64,000 bases of DNA, from assembly GCA_023818965.1 (NCBI GenBank), contig JAMWCD010000002.1, positions 80,817 through 144,816 of the forward strand. Reading direction: 5' to 3'. The position numbers and the translations under genes were made by a program. A model generated the notes under the pieces. It did no database searches and had not been told where the DNA came from. It worked only from the letters and a program-made list of their open reading frames with translations. The stretch is from Candidatus Omnitrophota bacterium. GTDB lineage: Bacteria; Ratteibacteria; UBA8468; B48-G9; DTJG01. Positions 30,512 to 41,919 of the stretch are shown here, piece by piece (the stretch's first letter is position 1; each line of letters starts with the position of its first letter).

Positions 30512-31390
30512 CTAAGCACGGGGATGATATTTTTTGTATATTGCCTTCAACTGACTCCTTGATACCTGTGTATAAATTTTTGTTGTGCTGATGCTTTTAT
30601 GCCCGAGCAATTCCTGAATAATCCTGATGTCCATACCTGCCTCAAGTAACTGTGTCGCAAATGTATGTCTTAACATATGAGGTTTAAGGCTGATGCCAAG
30701 CCCTGCTTTTTTGCCTGCATTTCTGACAATTTTCCATATATTCTGACGTGTCATTGGATTGCCATTTTTTGTTCCAAAAAGAAAAACACCTTCTCGGGAC
30801 ATACAATGCTTTATAAAAGGAATCAACTCCTGAGGAAAAAAGACGATTCTCTCTCTGTTTCCTTTTCCTGTGACTTTAATCCATTTTTCTTCAAGGTTAA
30901 TGTTTTCCTTTTTTATTTTCGAAAGTTCTGAAATACGTAGCCCGGTAGTTGCAAGTAATCCAAGGATTACCATATTTCGAATGTGTAAACTTTCTCTTTC
31001 TGTTGTTCGTACTGAAATAATCTTGTTGACATCCTGCCTGTTTATAACCTGTGGAATTTTCCTTTCAATTTTCGGGCTTTCAAATAGATTCAAAATATAA
31101 GGATTTATTTCACCCTTGCTCGCAAGAAAACGGTATAAACCCCGAATTGAAGATATGTTTCTTGCAATTGTTGCCGATGAAACATTGTTCCTTTTTAAAA
31201 AAATCATGAAATCAACAAGGTCTTTCCCTTTAATGTTTTTATGGGAAATTCTTTTCAATACAATGAATTTATAAAATTTTTCCAGATCCCTTCTATACGA
31301 ATTCAAGGTATTCTCAGAAAGGTTTTTCTCAACAGATATAAAAACAAGAAAATCATCTATATGCTTTTTCAGATGTTCATTTTCCATCAT
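30512..31390 (-). CDS. tyrosine recombinase, XerC/XerD family
   Basis: N-terminal SAM-like domain; LATTGLRISELSKI, LKPHMLRHTFATQLLEAGMDIRIIQELLGHKSISTTKIYTQV (R..HxLRH..LGH..Y). Confidence 0.93.
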   Translation of the reverse strand: MMENEHLKKHIDDFLVFISVEKNLSENTLNSYRRDLEKFYKFIVLKRISHKNIKGKDLVDFMIFLKRNNVSSATIARNISSIRGLYRFLASKGEINPYILNLFESPKIERKIPQVINRQDVNKIISVRTTERESLHIRNMVILGLLATTGLRISELSKIKKENINLEEKWIKVTGKGNRERIVFFPQELIPFIKHCMSREGVFLFGTKNGNPMTRQNIWKIVRNAGKKAGLGISLKPHMLRHTFATQLLEAGMDIRIIQELLGHKSISTTKIYTQVSRSQLKAIYKKYHPRA

Positions 31391-32037
31391 ATACCCTGTA
31401 AAAAATATGGATTCGTCTCAAGTTCTTTCCCGATAGAAGTTTCTTCTCCATGTCCTGGTAGTACGACAGTATTTTTATCAAAATGAGAAATTTTTTTAAG
31501 GGATATCATCAACAATTCTTCATTCCCACCTGGAAGGTCAGTCCTTCCTACTCCACCAGAAAATAACAGGTCTCCAGAAAACAGGTAATTCCCAAGTTTC
31601 AAGCATATGCTGCCAGGGGTATGTCCTGGTGTATGGATAATAGAAAAAAATAAGTTCCTGCAGAGATTTATTTTCTGTCCATCTGATAAAAAAATATCAG
31701 GAGAAACGGATCTAAATTGAATCCCGAAAATTTCTGATAGATTCAATGCAGGATCTGAAAGATAAGATTCATCATCCCTGTGTATTCCAACAACTGGTTT
31801 TGGAGATAAATGATTTTTGATGTGATTTGCTCCAGTGTGGTCATAATGGCCATGAGTATTAAAAATGTATTTCGCCTTTAAACCACTGTGCCTGATATGC
31901 TCCAGAATGAGTGTTTCATCTGCACCAGGGTCAATAATAGCCGCGCTTCTGTCCGGACAGGACACAATATAACAATTTGTTCCGAATTGACCTACCACAA
32001 TCCTTTCAATATGAAATTCAGAAGTTATTAATTTCAT
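31387..32037 (-). CDS. MBL-fold metallo-hydrolase (glyoxalase II-like)
   Basis: FNTHGHYDHTGANHIK, IIHTPGHTPGSICLKLGNYLFSGDLLFSGGVGRTD, VLPGHGEETSIG. Confidence 0.93.
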   Translation of the reverse strand: MKLITSEFHIERIVVGQFGTNCYIVSCPDRSAAIIDPGADETLILEHIRHSGLKAKYIFNTHGHYDHTGANHIKNHLSPKPVVGIHRDDESYLSDPALNLSEIFGIQFRSVSPDIFLSDGQKINLCRNLFFSIIHTPGHTPGSICLKLGNYLFSGDLLFSGGVGRTDLPGGNEELLMISLKKISHFDKNTVVLPGHGEETSIGKELETNPYFLQGI

Positions 32038-32041
32038 GATT

Positions 32042-34042
<2,001 letters not shown>

Positions 34043-34127
34043 TCACTCCTTCTTTTGGAAAAACCATTTGACTATCTTTGTATAAATGATACACTTTTTA
34101 TACACGATTTAAAAGAGGAACAAAAAG

Positions 34128-35813
34128 ATGGCAGAAAGATACGAACTTGGGCAATTACTGCTGATGAAGGGTGTTATCACACAGGAACAGCTTGACAATG
34201 CACTTGAGATTCAGAAAAAGACAAAGAAGTTCCTCGGTGAAATACTGGTTGAAAACGGATATGTTTCCAGAGAAACACTCCTTGAATGCCTGACAGAACA
34301 GAAACAGGCTGACTTTGTAAAACTATCAAAGGTTAAAGGCATTAGGCCCGAAGTTGTTCAACTTATACCTGAAGCAATTGCTCGCAGATACTGTGTTCTC
34401 GCAACAGCACTGTCTGATGATGTTCTTGTTGTTGCAATGAAAGATCCAGCAGACATTGTTGCAATAGATACAATCAAAAGAATTACAAATAAAAGAATCA
34501 AGGTGGTAAGGGCTGATGAAAAAGAAATACTTGACAGGATTGACAGATATTATAGCGGCGCAGGAGACCTTACAGAAACAATTGCTGCTCTCCAGCAGGA
34601 TATTGAGTCAACTGAAGAAGAAGTCGATGTAAACCAGTTAAAAACTGCTGCTGAAGATGCTCCAATTATCAAGTTTGTCAACAGTATGTTCATTCAGGCA
34701 GTTGAGAAAAGAGCCACTGATATTCATCTCGAACCAATGCAGGATGGTGTATCCATGAGATTCAGGATTGATGGCATGCTTCATGAAATGCAGGCACCAC
34801 CTCGCGGCGCCTATGCAGGTGTTGTTACAAGATTAAAAATTATGGCTTCCCTTGATATTGGTGAGAGACGTCTTCCTCAGGATGGTCGTATAAAAATTCG
34901 TGTAGGAACAAAAGACCTTGATATCAGGGTTTCAACACTTCCAACAATTTTTGGAGAAAAAGTGGTCATGAGATTGCTTGACAGGGAAACAGTACTTCTG
35001 GGACTGGAGCAACTTGGATTTGAACCAGAAGAACTTAAAATTTTTAAAGATGCCCTTTTGAAACCATATGGAATGATTATTGTTACAGGACCTACTGGTA
35101 GTGGTAAGACAACCACATTGTATGCTGGTTTAAACTTCATAAATTCACCAGAAATCAATATTGTTACCATCGAAGACCCTGTTGAATACGCAATTGCAGG
35201 TATTAATCAGGTAATGGTAAAACCAAAAATTGGATTAACCTTCCCTGCTGTTTTAAGAACATTGCTAAGACAGGACCCCGATGTCATAATGGTTGGCGAA
35301 ATTAGAGACCTTGAAACTGCTCAAATTGCGGTTCAAGCATCTCTAACAGGGCATCTTGTGATTACAACACTTCATACAAATGATACTGTCTCATCAATAA
35401 CACGTCTTTCGTATATGGGCGTTGAACCATATTTACTTGCTGATTCTTTAAATTTGATCCTTGCTCAACGACTTGTAAGAAAAATTTGTCCTGGATGTAA
35501 AGAAGAAGACCCTGATGCCGAGGAATTTATAAAAAAACAGGGAATAAACATTGAACCAGGCGTGAAACTTTACAGAGGAAGAGGTTGCGCAGATTGTAAT
35601 AATACGGGCTATTATGGAAGAATTGCAATTTATGAAATCCTGAACATTACAAAACCAATCAGAAAATTAATTGTTGAAAAAGCATCAGATGATGAAATCA
35701 GAGAAATAGCGTACCAGCAGGGTATGGTATCTTTAAGGCAGGCAGCAATAAAAAAAGCAATTAATGGAATAACAACAATCAGTGAAGCATTTTCTTCAAC
35801 CCTTTCATTGTAA
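34128..35813 (+). CDS. pilB: type IV pilus assembly ATPase (GspE/PilB)
   Basis: TGPTGSGKTTTLYAGLNFI, DPDVIMVGEIRDLETAQIAVQASLTGHLVITTLHTND, Zn motif CPGCKEEDP..CADCNNTGYYGR, N-terminal T2SSE_N-like domain. Confidence 0.96.
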   Translation: MAERYELGQLLLMKGVITQEQLDNALEIQKKTKKFLGEILVENGYVSRETLLECLTEQKQADFVKLSKVKGIRPEVVQLIPEAIARRYCVLATALSDDVLVVAMKDPADIVAIDTIKRITNKRIKVVRADEKEILDRIDRYYSGAGDLTETIAALQQDIESTEEEVDVNQLKTAAEDAPIIKFVNSMFIQAVEKRATDIHLEPMQDGVSMRFRIDGMLHEMQAPPRGAYAGVVTRLKIMASLDIGERRLPQDGRIKIRVGTKDLDIRVSTLPTIFGEKVVMRLLDRETVLLGLEQLGFEPEELKIFKDALLKPYGMIIVTGPTGSGKTTTLYAGLNFINSPEINIVTIEDPVEYAIAGINQVMVKPKIGLTFPAVLRTLLRQDPDVIMVGEIRDLETAQIAVQASLTGHLVITTLHTNDTVSSITRLSYMGVEPYLLADSLNLILAQRLVRKICPGCKEEDPDAEEFIKKQGINIEPGVKLYRGRGCADCNNTGYYGRIAIYEILNITKPIRKLIVEKASDDEIREIAYQQGMVSLRQAAIKKAINGITTISEAFSSTLSL

Positions 35814-35819
35814 AAAATT

Positions 35820-37046
35820 ATGGCAAAATATTTCTTTGTCGCACGAGACCAGACAGGAAAAAGACGGGAAGGAATGCTGGAAGCAGATTCAAATTCAACT
35901 GTCTTAAATATTTTAAGACGTCAGCAATTGCTTCCTGTTGAGGTGCGACTTGTAAGTGAAAAAGGAACTCTGGTTGGCATTACTGGTGAAAAAAAACGAG
36001 TATATCGTGGAAAGGTTTCTCTCCCTGAACTTGCCCTCTTCTCCCGACAATTATCAACAATGCTTGAGGCAGGAATTCCTGTACTTGATGCGATAACCGA
36101 TCTCGCATCTCAGACAACCAATCGTTTTTTTTCCACAGTACTCAATGATATTGCCAGTGATATCAGGGAAGGAAAAAGTTTCTCCCAGGCACTTTCAAAA
36201 CATCCAAAGGTTTTCAACTCCCTGTATGTTGCACTTGTAGTTTCAGGAGAAGAAAGTGGAAATCTTGTTGAGGTATTAAAAGACCTTTCCTCAGAGCTTG
36301 AGGACCAGTTGACCCTGCTAAGGAAAGTACGGCAGGCAGTTAGTTACCCTGCTGTGATACTTTTGTTTTTTATTTCGGTTGTTGCATTTGTTTTTCTGTA
36401 CCTTGTTCCGAAATTTCAGGAGATATTTCAAAGTTTTGGGGCTCAACTTCCATTGTTTACACGAATAATACTTCAAATCAGCAGATTCTCTTTGAAATTT
36501 TTCCCATTCCTTTTGATTGGTTTGATTTTACTTGGAATTTTCCTTTCATGGTATAGAAAAACTCAGGCAGGCAGCAGAAAAATTGATAGTTTGAAACTGA
36601 GAATTCCTGTGCTTGGAGAACTTTTCCTGAAAGTCAGTCTGGCAAGATTTTCCCGTTCTCTTGCAACACTACTGCAGGGAGGTGTTAGTATCATCTCAGC
36701 ACTTGATATTGTTGGCAAAACAACAGGTAATACAATCCTTGAACAGTATATTGAAAAAATCAAACAGGGTGTGATCAAAGGAGAATTGCTTGGTGATGAA
36801 ATGAAAAAGTACAGAATCTTCCCTGCGATGATGGTAAGAATGGTTACTGTCGGTGAAGAAACAGGTAGGACAGATGATATGTTGACAAGGGTTTCAAAAT
36901 TTTTCAGAGATGAAGTAGATCTGACATTAAATATTCTTTCATCAATTCTCGAACCTGTATTGATTATCGGACTCGGTGTTATTGTTGGTACTGTGGTTCT
37001 TGCAATTTATCTTCCAATATTCAAACTTGCAGCAACTGTCCGCTAA
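35820..37046 (+). CDS. pilC: type IV pilus inner-membrane platform protein (GspF/PilC)
   Basis: LALFSRQLSTMLEAGIPVLDAI, RFSRSLATLLQGGVSIISALDIV, MMVRMVTVGEETGRTDDML. Confidence 0.95.
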   Translation: MAKYFFVARDQTGKRREGMLEADSNSTVLNILRRQQLLPVEVRLVSEKGTLVGITGEKKRVYRGKVSLPELALFSRQLSTMLEAGIPVLDAITDLASQTTNRFFSTVLNDIASDIREGKSFSQALSKHPKVFNSLYVALVVSGEESGNLVEVLKDLSSELEDQLTLLRKVRQAVSYPAVILLFFISVVAFVFLYLVPKFQEIFQSFGAQLPLFTRIILQISRFSLKFFPFLLIGLILLGIFLSWYRKTQAGSRKIDSLKLRIPVLGELFLKVSLARFSRSLATLLQGGVSIISALDIVGKTTGNTILEQYIEKIKQGVIKGELLGDEMKKYRIFPAMMVRMVTVGEETGRTDDMLTRVSKFFRDEVDLTLNILSSILEPVLIIGLGVIVGTVVLAIYLPIFKLAATVR

Positions 37047-37050
37047 AATT

Positions 37051-38868
37051 TTATTCAGGATATTTTCTCAGCAAGTTTTCTATCACAGGACTCAAAGGAC
37101 ATTTTAACTTTTTTGCCTGCCTTGCATCCTGTAATGCATTCTGAATGTTTCCATCCATCAAATATGCAAGTGCTCTTAAATGATACAATTGACCATTTCT
37201 CGGATGTATTTCAATTGCTTTTGAAAAGTCATTTATCGCCATAGAAAAATTTTTTTGAACAAGATATGCAATCCCGCGATTTTTCAAGGCATCAACATAA
37301 TATGGCTTCAATGCGAGGGCATGGTTAAAATCATTCAGTGCCATTTCCCACCTGTTCATTGACGAATACAGGACACCTCTGTTGTTGTATGTAACAGGAT
37401 AATCAGGATTGATTTTGATGGCAGTGTTAAAATCAAACAGGGCAAGGTCATAAAGTTTCATTGTTGCATAAACAATTCCCCTGTTGTTATACGCTTCAGC
37501 ATACCATGGGTTAATCTGGATTGCTTTTGTATAATCCTTGATTGCATTTTCAAAATCACCTTTTGATGCATATGCAAGACCTCGATTTAGATATGGTCTT
37601 GCTTTATTCGGGGATTTAGAAACGGCATCATTCCATAACTTCAATGGTTCTCTCCAGATATTATTTCTTTGATAGGTCAATACAGCATAAAAACAAATAA
37701 GAATGGTAAGGACAATTGTAACATACTGTTTCCTTTTTGAAATCCAGTATAAAAATGCAGGAATAAATATAGCAAATCCAGTCAATGGAAGATACATACG
37801 GTGCTCCACAACAAGGTCGGGTTTAGGCACAACACTTGATTGGGGGATAATTGAAATAATGAAAAAGGCAATTGAAAAAGAAAGTAATCTATTTTTTTTC
37901 AAAAAGACCGCACAAACAAGCAAAAGGAGAAACATCAGCATGAAGCCCGCGAACGTTTCAGGTGGAAAAAAGATTGATTGTGAAATTTGAACATCATAAT
38001 CAATATTCTGTTTTAATGGAAGGAAAAGAAGTTTGATGTAAATCAAAAATGCCTGTCCCTGTGTTAAAAAATAGTCCTTTCTTGTGATAACATCTTCAGG
38101 AGAGCCCTGCATTGATTTAACCTGGTGAAGTTCAGAAACATTGATGCTGTGAGTGAAAAAAAGAATTGCTGGAATAATTGAAAAAAGGAAAATCATATAT
38201 AAAACGACTTGCCACATTTTGCCACTATAAAAATCTTTTCTAAACCATATCATATGCATAAAGATCAAAAAAGGAAGAACAATAGAAATTTCTTTCGTAA
38301 ACATAGAAAAAACAGCAAGAACAAAAGATAATATGAACCACAAATAATGGTTTTTCTTCCTTTCAACGGCATTCAGCCAGCATAAAAACGATGAGAGTAT
38401 AAAAAAAGTCGCAAGGCACGTATGTCTTTGATAAACATATGTTACTGCCTGCGTTTGAAGAGGGTGCAAAGCAAATATCATTGCAGAAAATAAACAAATA
38501 TTATTGATATCTTTCTGAAGTGTCGGACTGAAACTGTGCATCAGAAGTTTGCGTGCAATGTTAAATACAAGGAAACTGGATCCTGTATGAACAAGTAAAT
38601 TTACAATATGATAGCCCGTAACATTGAAACCACCAATTTTATAGTTAATTGCAAAACTCATATACGTGATAAACCTTGTTGGCCAGTAAAAAAATATATC
38701 ACGAATATTTCCAGGATGAAGAATAAAACGATTTCCTGTAATACAGGCAAGGTCATCAAACACAAATGGCACAAAAAAAGTGTTTGAATAGGCAATGAAA
38801 ATTAATAAAAAAATAATTGTGTAAAACAGCAGGTTACTCGAAAAAAGCCAGGAAATTTTGTATTTCAT
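37051..38868 (-). CDS. polytopic membrane protein with C-terminal TPR repeats, TMTC-like/GT-C-like putative glycosyltransferase
   Basis: AYSNTFFVPFVFDDLACITGNRFI then about 10 TM segments, then repeated TPRs (ARPYLNRGLAYASKGDFENAIKDYTKAIQINPWYAEAYNNRG...). Confidence 0.75.
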   Translation of the reverse strand: MKYKISWLFSSNLLFYTIIFLLIFIAYSNTFFVPFVFDDLACITGNRFILHPGNIRDIFFYWPTRFITYMSFAINYKIGGFNVTGYHIVNLLVHTGSSFLVFNIARKLLMHSFSPTLQKDINNICLFSAMIFALHPLQTQAVTYVYQRHTCLATFFILSSFLCWLNAVERKKNHYLWFILSFVLAVFSMFTKEISIVLPFLIFMHMIWFRKDFYSGKMWQVVLYMIFLFSIIPAILFFTHSINVSELHQVKSMQGSPEDVITRKDYFLTQGQAFLIYIKLLFLPLKQNIDYDVQISQSIFFPPETFAGFMLMFLLLLVCAVFLKKNRLLSFSIAFFIISIIPQSSVVPKPDLVVEHRMYLPLTGFAIFIPAFLYWISKRKQYVTIVLTILICFYAVLTYQRNNIWREPLKLWNDAVSKSPNKARPYLNRGLAYASKGDFENAIKDYTKAIQINPWYAEAYNNRGIVYATMKLYDLALFDFNTAIKINPDYPVTYNNRGVLYSSMNRWEMALNDFNHALALKPYYVDALKNRGIAYLVQKNFSMAINDFSKAIEIHPRNGQLYHLRALAYLMDGNIQNALQDARQAKKLKCPLSPVIENLLRKYPE

Positions 38869-38913
38869 GACATTTATTCTATCATAAATTCCTGTGAAAC
38901 ATTCAATTGTCGC

Positions 38914-38941
38914 TTGACTTGATTGTTTTTTACGATAAAAT
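38914..38941 (+). promoter_or_regulatory. putative sigma70 promoter of major pilin (TTGACT-16-TAAAAT)
   Basis: Followed by strong SD AAGGAGGTGA at 38961-38970. Confidence 0.5.
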
Positions 38942-38975
38942 AAATATCAATAAATTCTGGAAGGAGGTGAAACAA

Positions 38976-39365
38976 ATGAAAAAATTCAGAAATTCTCGCA
39001 AGGGATTTACCCTTATTGAGTTGATGGTGGTGGTCATCATCGTGGGAATTCTGGCTGCTGTTGCTGTCCCAATTTACAGAGCAAATATCAAAAAGGCAGC
39101 AGCATCAGAAGGGGCAGCGCTTCTTGGCGCAGTGTTAACCGCAGAGAAGGTTTATTATGCGGAAAACAATACTTATACCACCAGTAAGTCAAACCTGAAT
39201 GTTGAAGCCACAGGCAATAAATATTTCACAGATTACTCAATATCTACTGCTGATGCTAATGGATTTACAGCATCAACAACAGGAACAGGTGCTGCAGCAG
39301 GGGTAACCGTGACAATGACATATACCAATGCTGGTGGTGCAACTATTAGTTATTCAGGATTATAA
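38976..39365 (+). CDS. type IV pilin, copy 1
   Basis: MKKFRNSRKGFTLIELMVVVIIVGILAAVAVPIYRANIKKA class III prepilin peptide with G-1/F+1/E+5. Confidence 0.94.
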   Translation: MKKFRNSRKGFTLIELMVVVIIVGILAAVAVPIYRANIKKAAASEGAALLGAVLTAEKVYYAENNTYTTSKSNLNVEATGNKYFTDYSISTADANGFTASTTGTGAAAGVTVTMTYTNAGGATISYSGL

Positions 39366-39394
39366 ACTTATAAAACTCTTTACAGGAGGTTTCC

Positions 39395-39784
39395 ATGTTC
39401 AGGAAAAAGAACAGGAAACACGGGTTTACGCTTGTAGAACTGATGGTTGTGGTAATTATTGTTGGAATACTGGCGTCGGTTGCTGTGCCAATCTATAGAG
39501 CAAATATTAAAAAAGCAATGGCATCAGAGGGAGCAGCACTTCTTGGTTCAGTACTGACAGCCCAGAGAATTTATTATGCAGAAAACAACACCTACACAAC
39601 CAGTAAAACAGCCCTGGGTATTGATACTGTCGGTAATAAATATTTCACAGATTACACAATATCTACGGCTGATGCTAATGGATTTACAGCATCAACAACA
39701 GGAACAGGTGCTGCAGCAGGGGTAACCGTGACAATGACATATACCAATGCTGCTGGTGCAACCATCAGTTATTCAGGATTGTAA
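39395..39784 (+). CDS. type IV pilin, copy 2 (tandem paralogue)
   Basis: KHGFTLVELMVVVIIVGILASVAVPIYRANIKKA; C-terminal half almost identical to copy 1. Confidence 0.94.
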   Translation: MFRKKNRKHGFTLVELMVVVIIVGILASVAVPIYRANIKKAMASEGAALLGSVLTAQRIYYAENNTYTTSKTALGIDTVGNKYFTDYTISTADANGFTASTTGTGAAAGVTVTMTYTNAAGATISYSGL

Positions 39785-39808
39785 CACAGGCGAGTTATTG
39801 AGGTTTTT

Positions 39809-40816
39809 ATGAACTTTAGTCTGGCCATTGATATTGGCTCGCATTATATTAAGGTTGCCGAAGGATATCTCAAAAAAGGCAGGATTGTCCTGAGGACAGC
39901 CGGTATTACCAGAAATCCTTTTCCAGATGCCCATTTGAATCTCAATGAAAATGACCAGAAAAAATTTGTAAATTTTTTGAAAGATTTTTTAAGAAAGGTA
40001 AACATCAAAAGCAGGGATACAGTATGCTGTGTCAGTGGTAATGGTCTCATAGTTCATTATTTCGATATCCCTGATATACCGGAAAATGAGATTAAAAATG
40101 CTGTTGAACTTGAGGCAATTCAGGTAATACCTGGCGGCATAGAAAAATTAGAATATGATTATGCCATCCTGCCTTCTCCCTCTCCCAAAAACCGTACTAT
40201 AATGTTTATTGGTTATCCAAAAATCAAATGCGATTTTTTTGTTAATACCCTGATTATGAGCGGGTTACGACCAATTATTATGGATGTTGCAGGTCTTTCT
40301 CTATCAAACTGCTATGAAAATTTGAGTAAAAATAATTCTAAAAATGTTGCCATCATTGATACTGGAGCAAAACAAACAAATCTGGCAATCATCAATAGTG
40401 AAGGGTTTGTTTTTATCAGACAGATTGATTTTGGTGGCGATACTGTAAATGCAGAAATCTCACGAGTGAAAAATATTTCTCGATATGATGCAGAACAATT
40501 CAAGAAAAATCCTGATAACAGGGAAGAAGTAAAGAAAAGCCTGAAAAATGTAATTCCAGACACATTGCAGGAAATACAAACATCCATAAGATATTTTGAA
40601 ACCCGAACACAGAAGAAAATTGAAAAATTCCTTCTTACAGGTGGTTCAAGTTTACTTCCTGACTTTGTGGAAATTGTTGAAGAAAATCTCAAAATTCATG
40701 GAGAAATCTGGAAACCAATGGCAGGGCTGATTGAACATTGTTATACATCTGAACCTCAATGTACAGAGGTCTGCTTTAGCCAGGTACTTGGACTTATATC
40801 AAGGAAACTTTTATGA
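39809..40816 (+). CDS. pilM: type IV pilus assembly protein PilM (actin-like)
   Basis: LAIDIGSHYIKVAEG, AVELEAIQVIPGGIEKLEYDYAIL, VAIIDTGAKQTNLAI, FLLTGGSSLLPDF. Confidence 0.9.
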   Translation: MNFSLAIDIGSHYIKVAEGYLKKGRIVLRTAGITRNPFPDAHLNLNENDQKKFVNFLKDFLRKVNIKSRDTVCCVSGNGLIVHYFDIPDIPENEIKNAVELEAIQVIPGGIEKLEYDYAILPSPSPKNRTIMFIGYPKIKCDFFVNTLIMSGLRPIIMDVAGLSLSNCYENLSKNNSKNVAIIDTGAKQTNLAIINSEGFVFIRQIDFGGDTVNAEISRVKNISRYDAEQFKKNPDNREEVKKSLKNVIPDTLQEIQTSIRYFETRTQKKIEKFLLTGGSSLLPDFVEIVEENLKIHGEIWKPMAGLIEHCYTSEPQCTEVCFSQVLGLISRKLL

Positions 40817-41391
40817 TTGAAATCAATTTACTGAAAAAAAGACAGGAAGTATTTTTACAAAGAGTGCTCATCTTTCGTATCATTTTCATATATCTGATTG
40901 GTCTTCTCTTTCTTCTGGTAATCATCGGGATTTCATATTTCTCCAACAGGATTGCAATAAAATTGACCCTTACAAGCATTGAAAATTATAAACAGAAAAT
41001 CAAAAATGAAAAGGGTATCATTCAAAATCTTGAAAGGTATAACGCAGAAATGGACAGAATAGCAAAAGATTTATTTTTTATGCAGGAAGAATATAAAAAA
41101 AGGGTTCTCTGGAGTAAAAAATTTGCCATAATTGTTTCATCAATTCCTGATAGTATATACCTGGAGAAAATTTCCCCCGATTCAGAAAAAAATTTTGTCA
41201 TTGAGGGCCTGGTTTCCCCAGAAATTAAAAATATCAAAAAACCGATTACAGAATTTATGAACAATTTAAGGGCAAACTCTGGATCAGAGTTTTCAAATAT
41301 TTCGCTTGCTGAAATAAAAAAAATAACAAAAATACCCAAACAGGATGCAACAACGTTTAAAATTAATTGCACTGTGAAAGGGAACAAATGA
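40813..41391 (+). CDS. pilN: PilN-like pilus assembly protein
   Basis: MIEINLLKKRQEVFLQR + TM + coiled coil; position after pilM with ATGA overlap. Confidence 0.8.
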   Translation: MIEINLLKKRQEVFLQRVLIFRIIFIYLIGLLFLLVIIGISYFSNRIAIKLTLTSIENYKQKIKNEKGIIQNLERYNAEMDRIAKDLFFMQEEYKKRVLWSKKFAIIVSSIPDSIYLEKISPDSEKNFVIEGLVSPEIKNIKKPITEFMNNLRANSGSEFSNISLAEIKKITKIPKQDATTFKINCTVKGNK

Positions 41392-41918
41392 AAAACTATG
41401 CAAGTTCTATTAGACAACATTTGATTATTATGGTTATTTTATATGGGGGAACATGGTTTATACTGAATAACCTTGTTATGCGGCAACAGCACAAGATTTT
41501 GCAACAATACAGAGAACAAAAGAAAATGATTGAGTATGATTATTTGAGAATCAAAAACTACCCTGATTATATGTCCACAATACAATCCACTATTGATTAT
41601 GCAAAAAATAAACTGGGTCAGATTTTCTGGGTCAATAATGGATATGACCCGAATTTGAATTTTTTCCAGCACATTGCTTCAATTGGAGAAAAATCTGGTG
41701 TATCCATATTAAGTTTGCATCCAGTTGAAAACAAAAATACAGGATATTTCACCTGGGATGTTTCTTTAAATGGAAATTTCAACAATATCATGAAATTTAT
41801 TAATGAAATAGAAATATCCCCAAAATTCCTCAGAATTGAATCAATAGAAATCAACAATACTGACACTGGTATAACAGCGTCAATAATCATTTCAGGTATA
41901 AAAAAACAGGAGCAATAA
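41388..41918 (+). CDS. pilO: PilO-like pilus assembly protein
   Basis: Single TM, coiled coil, ferredoxin-like C-terminus (LSLHPVENKNTGYFTWDVSLNGNFNNIMKFINEIEI); operon position. Confidence 0.75.
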   Translation: MKNYASSIRQHLIIMVILYGGTWFILNNLVMRQQHKILQQYREQKKMIEYDYLRIKNYPDYMSTIQSTIDYAKNKLGQIFWVNNGYDPNLNFFQHIASIGEKSGVSILSLHPVENKNTGYFTWDVSLNGNFNNIMKFINEIEISPKFLRIESIEINNTDTGITASIIISGIKKQEQ

Positions 41919-41919
41919 A

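Noticed and set aside
30512-31390. Tyrosine recombinase as evidence for an integrated mobile element
   Set aside because: Sequence and size fit housekeeping XerC/XerD, it overlaps an MBL hydrolase gene by 4 nt, and no att repeats or cargo genes are nearby.
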